Shown: positions 62,549 through 64,000 of the stretch, in pieces
Layout: each line of letters opens with the position of its first letter
Numbering within the stretch: the first letter of the stretch is position 1
Source: Stenotrophomonas sp. UBA2629
GTDB lineage: Bacteria > Pseudomonadota > Gammaproteobacteria > Xanthomonadales > Xanthomonadaceae
NCBI GenBank assembly: GCA_002359895.1
Contig: DEOB01000004.1
Span: forward strand, 1 to 64,000
Reading direction: 5' to 3'
DNA length: 64,000 nucleotides
The notes under the pieces: generated by a model
The model's database searches: none
Told to the model about the DNA's origin: nothing
What the model saw: the letters and a program-made list of their open reading frames with translations, nothing else
Position numbers and translations under genes: made by a program

Positions 62549-63400
62549 TCAGCGAAACACCACGGTGCGATGCCCGTTGAGTACGATGCGGTGCTCCACA
62601 TGGCGCCTTACCGCGCGTGCCAGCACCTGCGATTCGGTGTCGCTGCCCAGCTGCACCAGATCGCGCGGTGTCATGGCGTGGTCAACACGGGCTACGTCCT
62701 GCTCGATGATCGGGCCTTCGTCCAGATCCGAAGTCACATAGTGCGCGGTAGCGCCGATGATCTTGACCCCGCGTGCGTGCGCCTGGTGGTACGGCTGCGC
62801 GCCTTTGAAGCTGGGCAGGAAGCTGTGATGGATATTGATCGCGCGGCCGCTAAGGGCCTGGCACAGGCGCGGCGAGAGGATCTGCATGTAACGCGCCAAC
62901 ACCACCAGATCAATGCGCTCACGCTCAACCAGGTCGATGATCTGCTGTTCCTGCTGCGCGCGGTTGTCGGCATCCACCGGCAGGTGATGGAACGGCACGC
63001 CGTACGAGCCGGCCAACGCCGCAAAATCGCTGTGGTTGGAGGCCACCGCAGCGATATCCACCTTCAACTGGCGGCTGTGCGCTCGGAACAGCAGGTCATT
63101 GAGACAGTGGCCCTGCTTGCTCACCAGCACCAGCAGACGGGCACGGCGACGCGCGTCATGCAGCTCCCACTGCATGCGGAATTCCTCGCCCAGCGCCTGC
63201 AGCCGGGTGCGCACGGCCGGTACATCGCCCTTGTTGGTGGTGTCGAAATGCACGCGCAGGAAGAACCGCCCACTTTCATCGTCACCGAACTGCTGGGCGT
63301 CGAGGATGTTGCAGCCAGCGTCAAACAGCAGGCCGGAGACGCGGTAGACAATGCCGGTACGGTCCGGGCAGGAAAGCGTGAGGATGAAGTCCGGGCGCAT
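62549..63400 (-). CDS. purU: Formyltetrahydrofolate deformylase
   Basis: About 283 residues from the ATG at 63400; another ATG at 63412 is in frame. The N-terminal ACT domain (about 5-85, LTLSCPDRTGIVYRVSGLLF) senses glycine/methionine. The formyl-transferase-like hydrolase domain has the catalytic INIHHSFLPSF and Asp in HYVTSDLDEGPIIEQD. It releases formate from 10-formyl-THF to balance the one-carbon pool. Confidence 0.94.
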   Translation of the reverse strand: MRPDFILTLSCPDRTGIVYRVSGLLFDAGCNILDAQQFGDDESGRFFLRVHFDTTNKGDVPAVRTRLQALGEEFRMQWELHDARRRARLLVLVSKQGHCLNDLLFRAHSRQLKVDIAAVASNHSDFAALAGSYGVPFHHLPVDADNRAQQEQQIIDLVERERIDLVVLARYMQILSPRLCQALSGRAINIHHSFLPSFKGAQPYHQAHARGVKIIGATAHYVTSDLDEGPIIEQDVARVDHAMTPRDLVQLGSDTESQVLARAVRRHVEHRIVLNGHRTVVFR

Positions 63401-63514
63401 GACCAACAACATTGCACAGGGGGGTCGCGGACAGTAACCGGTCCAGTGCCAGCGGACCACTGGCAGTTTCAGCTGACACGGTTCACGCCGCGCACGGCTC
63501 GGCTCGGCTCGGCT

Positions 63515-63898
63515 TCAGTACAGATGCACCGTCAGGCCGCTCAATTGCATCAGCAACGGGCGCACCACCAATACGCGGCCCAATGCCACCGGCATGCCCA
63601 GGCAGTAGGCCGACAACACCCGCGCCGCGTGTTGGCCGTCAAAGTGGCTGCGGTGCTCACCCGGCGCATCCGCATGGCCATGATGCCGGCCATGAAAACC
63701 GCCAGTACAAACGGTGGCCCGCGCATTCAACGTCCAACGGCCCGTGACGGCAATCAGGGTTCCAAGAGCCTGGATGTTTTCCTTTGACGACCAACCAACG
63801 ATTGCCCGGCCAGTCACCCTAGCTGCCGGCATTGCGTGGTGGTAGATCGCTTGAGCTTGGCGCTTTATAAAGAAAACCTTGGCAATCTCCTTGGACAA
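63515..63898 (-). CDS. Possible protein of unknown function beside the LysR gene
   Basis: An open frame of 127 residues, divergent from the LysR gene. The C-terminal 45 residues have coding-like codon use and an amphipathic pattern (VLSAYCLGMPVALGRVLVV). The middle is His/Gly-rich (GFHGRHHGHADAPGEHRSH). The N-terminal half has weaker codon signal. No family is recognised. It may be a real small gene regulated by the neighbour, a remnant, or chance. Confidence 0.3.
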   Translation of the reverse strand: MSKEIAKVFFIKRQAQAIYHHAMPAARVTGRAIVGWSSKENIQALGTLIAVTGRWTLNARATVCTGGFHGRHHGHADAPGEHRSHFDGQHAARVLSAYCLGMPVALGRVLVVRPLLMQLSGLTVHLY

Positions 63899-63909
63899 TG
63901 CCGCCCGGC

Positions 63910-64000
63910 ATGAACATTCTCCACTCCATCCGCAGCTTCATCCGTACCGCCGACGCCGGCAGCCTGGCCGCCGCCGCGCGCACCCTTGGCATCAGTGCCG
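63910..64000 (+). CDS. LysR-family transcriptional regulator, cut by the window end
   Basis: Only the first 30 residues are present. RSFIRTADAGSLAAAARTLG is the first half of the LysR winged-helix (FxxVAExGSxxxAAxxL pattern). The target cannot be named from this fragment. Confidence 0.8.
   Translation, partial: MNILHSIRSFIRTADAGSLAAAARTLGISA

Overview
The window is GC-rich chromosomal DNA from a gammaproteobacterium, most probably a Xanthomonadaceae member (Stenotrophomonas, Xanthomonas or Pseudoxanthomonas-like). The reasons are the gene styles (split B12-dependent ribonucleotide reductase with a histone-like protein, TonB receptor, M28 and M17 peptidases, PhoPQ with a small secreted partner) and the scattered CCCTCTCCCG...CGGGAGAGGG extragenic palindromes. 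The genus is inferred from memory of these families; no search was run. No insertion sequence, prophage or rRNA was recognised. There is one tRNA, tRNA-Thr(TGT).

Layout. 1-5.9 kb: an AT-richer membrane/coiled-coil gene of unknown function, then the split class II ribonucleotide reductase (nrdJa, nrdJb) with a Lys/Ala-rich histone H1-like repeat gene between the halves. Two NrdR boxes lie in front of nrdJa. 6.1-14.1 kb: a DegQ-type periplasmic protease, a three-gene membrane-protein cluster (DUF883, YqjE-like and unknown), an AI-2E family permease, a HAD phosphatase, an M17 aminopeptidase, and a catalase-like peroxidase with cytochrome b561. 14.2-17.8 kb: an ABC-2 exporter co-transcribed with a DesK/DesR-type two-component system. 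17.9-23.0 kb: a MacA/MacB-like exporter (adaptor, ATPase, two permeases), interrupted by a repeat-rich 650-bp gap. 23.2-38.1 kb: TonB receptor, alpha/beta hydrolase, two EamA transporters, MFS transporter, M28 peptidase, metallo-hydrolase, tryptophanyl-tRNA synthetase with an extra C-terminal domain, CsbD, two small entericidin lipoproteins, and arginase.

38.3-48.4 kb holds a complete type I-F CRISPR-Cas system: cas1, cas2-3, csy1, csy2, csy3, cas6f, then a leader and an array of 26 repeats and 25 spacers, every spacer 32 nt. Cas1 and Cas2-3 acquire spacers, the Csy proteins and Cas6f form the crRNA surveillance complex, and Cas2-3 degrades the target. The leader carries an exact match to the IHF consensus. 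The array ends in a degenerate repeat, followed by about 500 bp of apparently non-coding DNA before dusA.

48.9-64 kb: dusA, a PepSY-like secreted protein with PhoP/PhoQ, an MtfA-type peptidase whose start codon is problematic, birA-coaX-SPOR protein, tRNA-Thr, an SMR exporter, a cobalamin riboswitch in front of metE, MgtC-like protein, nicotinamidase, purU, and the first codons of a LysR regulator at the right edge.

No clearly new multi-gene system was found. The points most worth a second look are the mononucleotide tract at the start of the unknown gene at 116-1471, the histone-like gene inside the split ribonucleotide reductase, the extended TrpS, the missing conventional start of the MtfA homologue, and the repeats upstream of the MacB-like ATPase.
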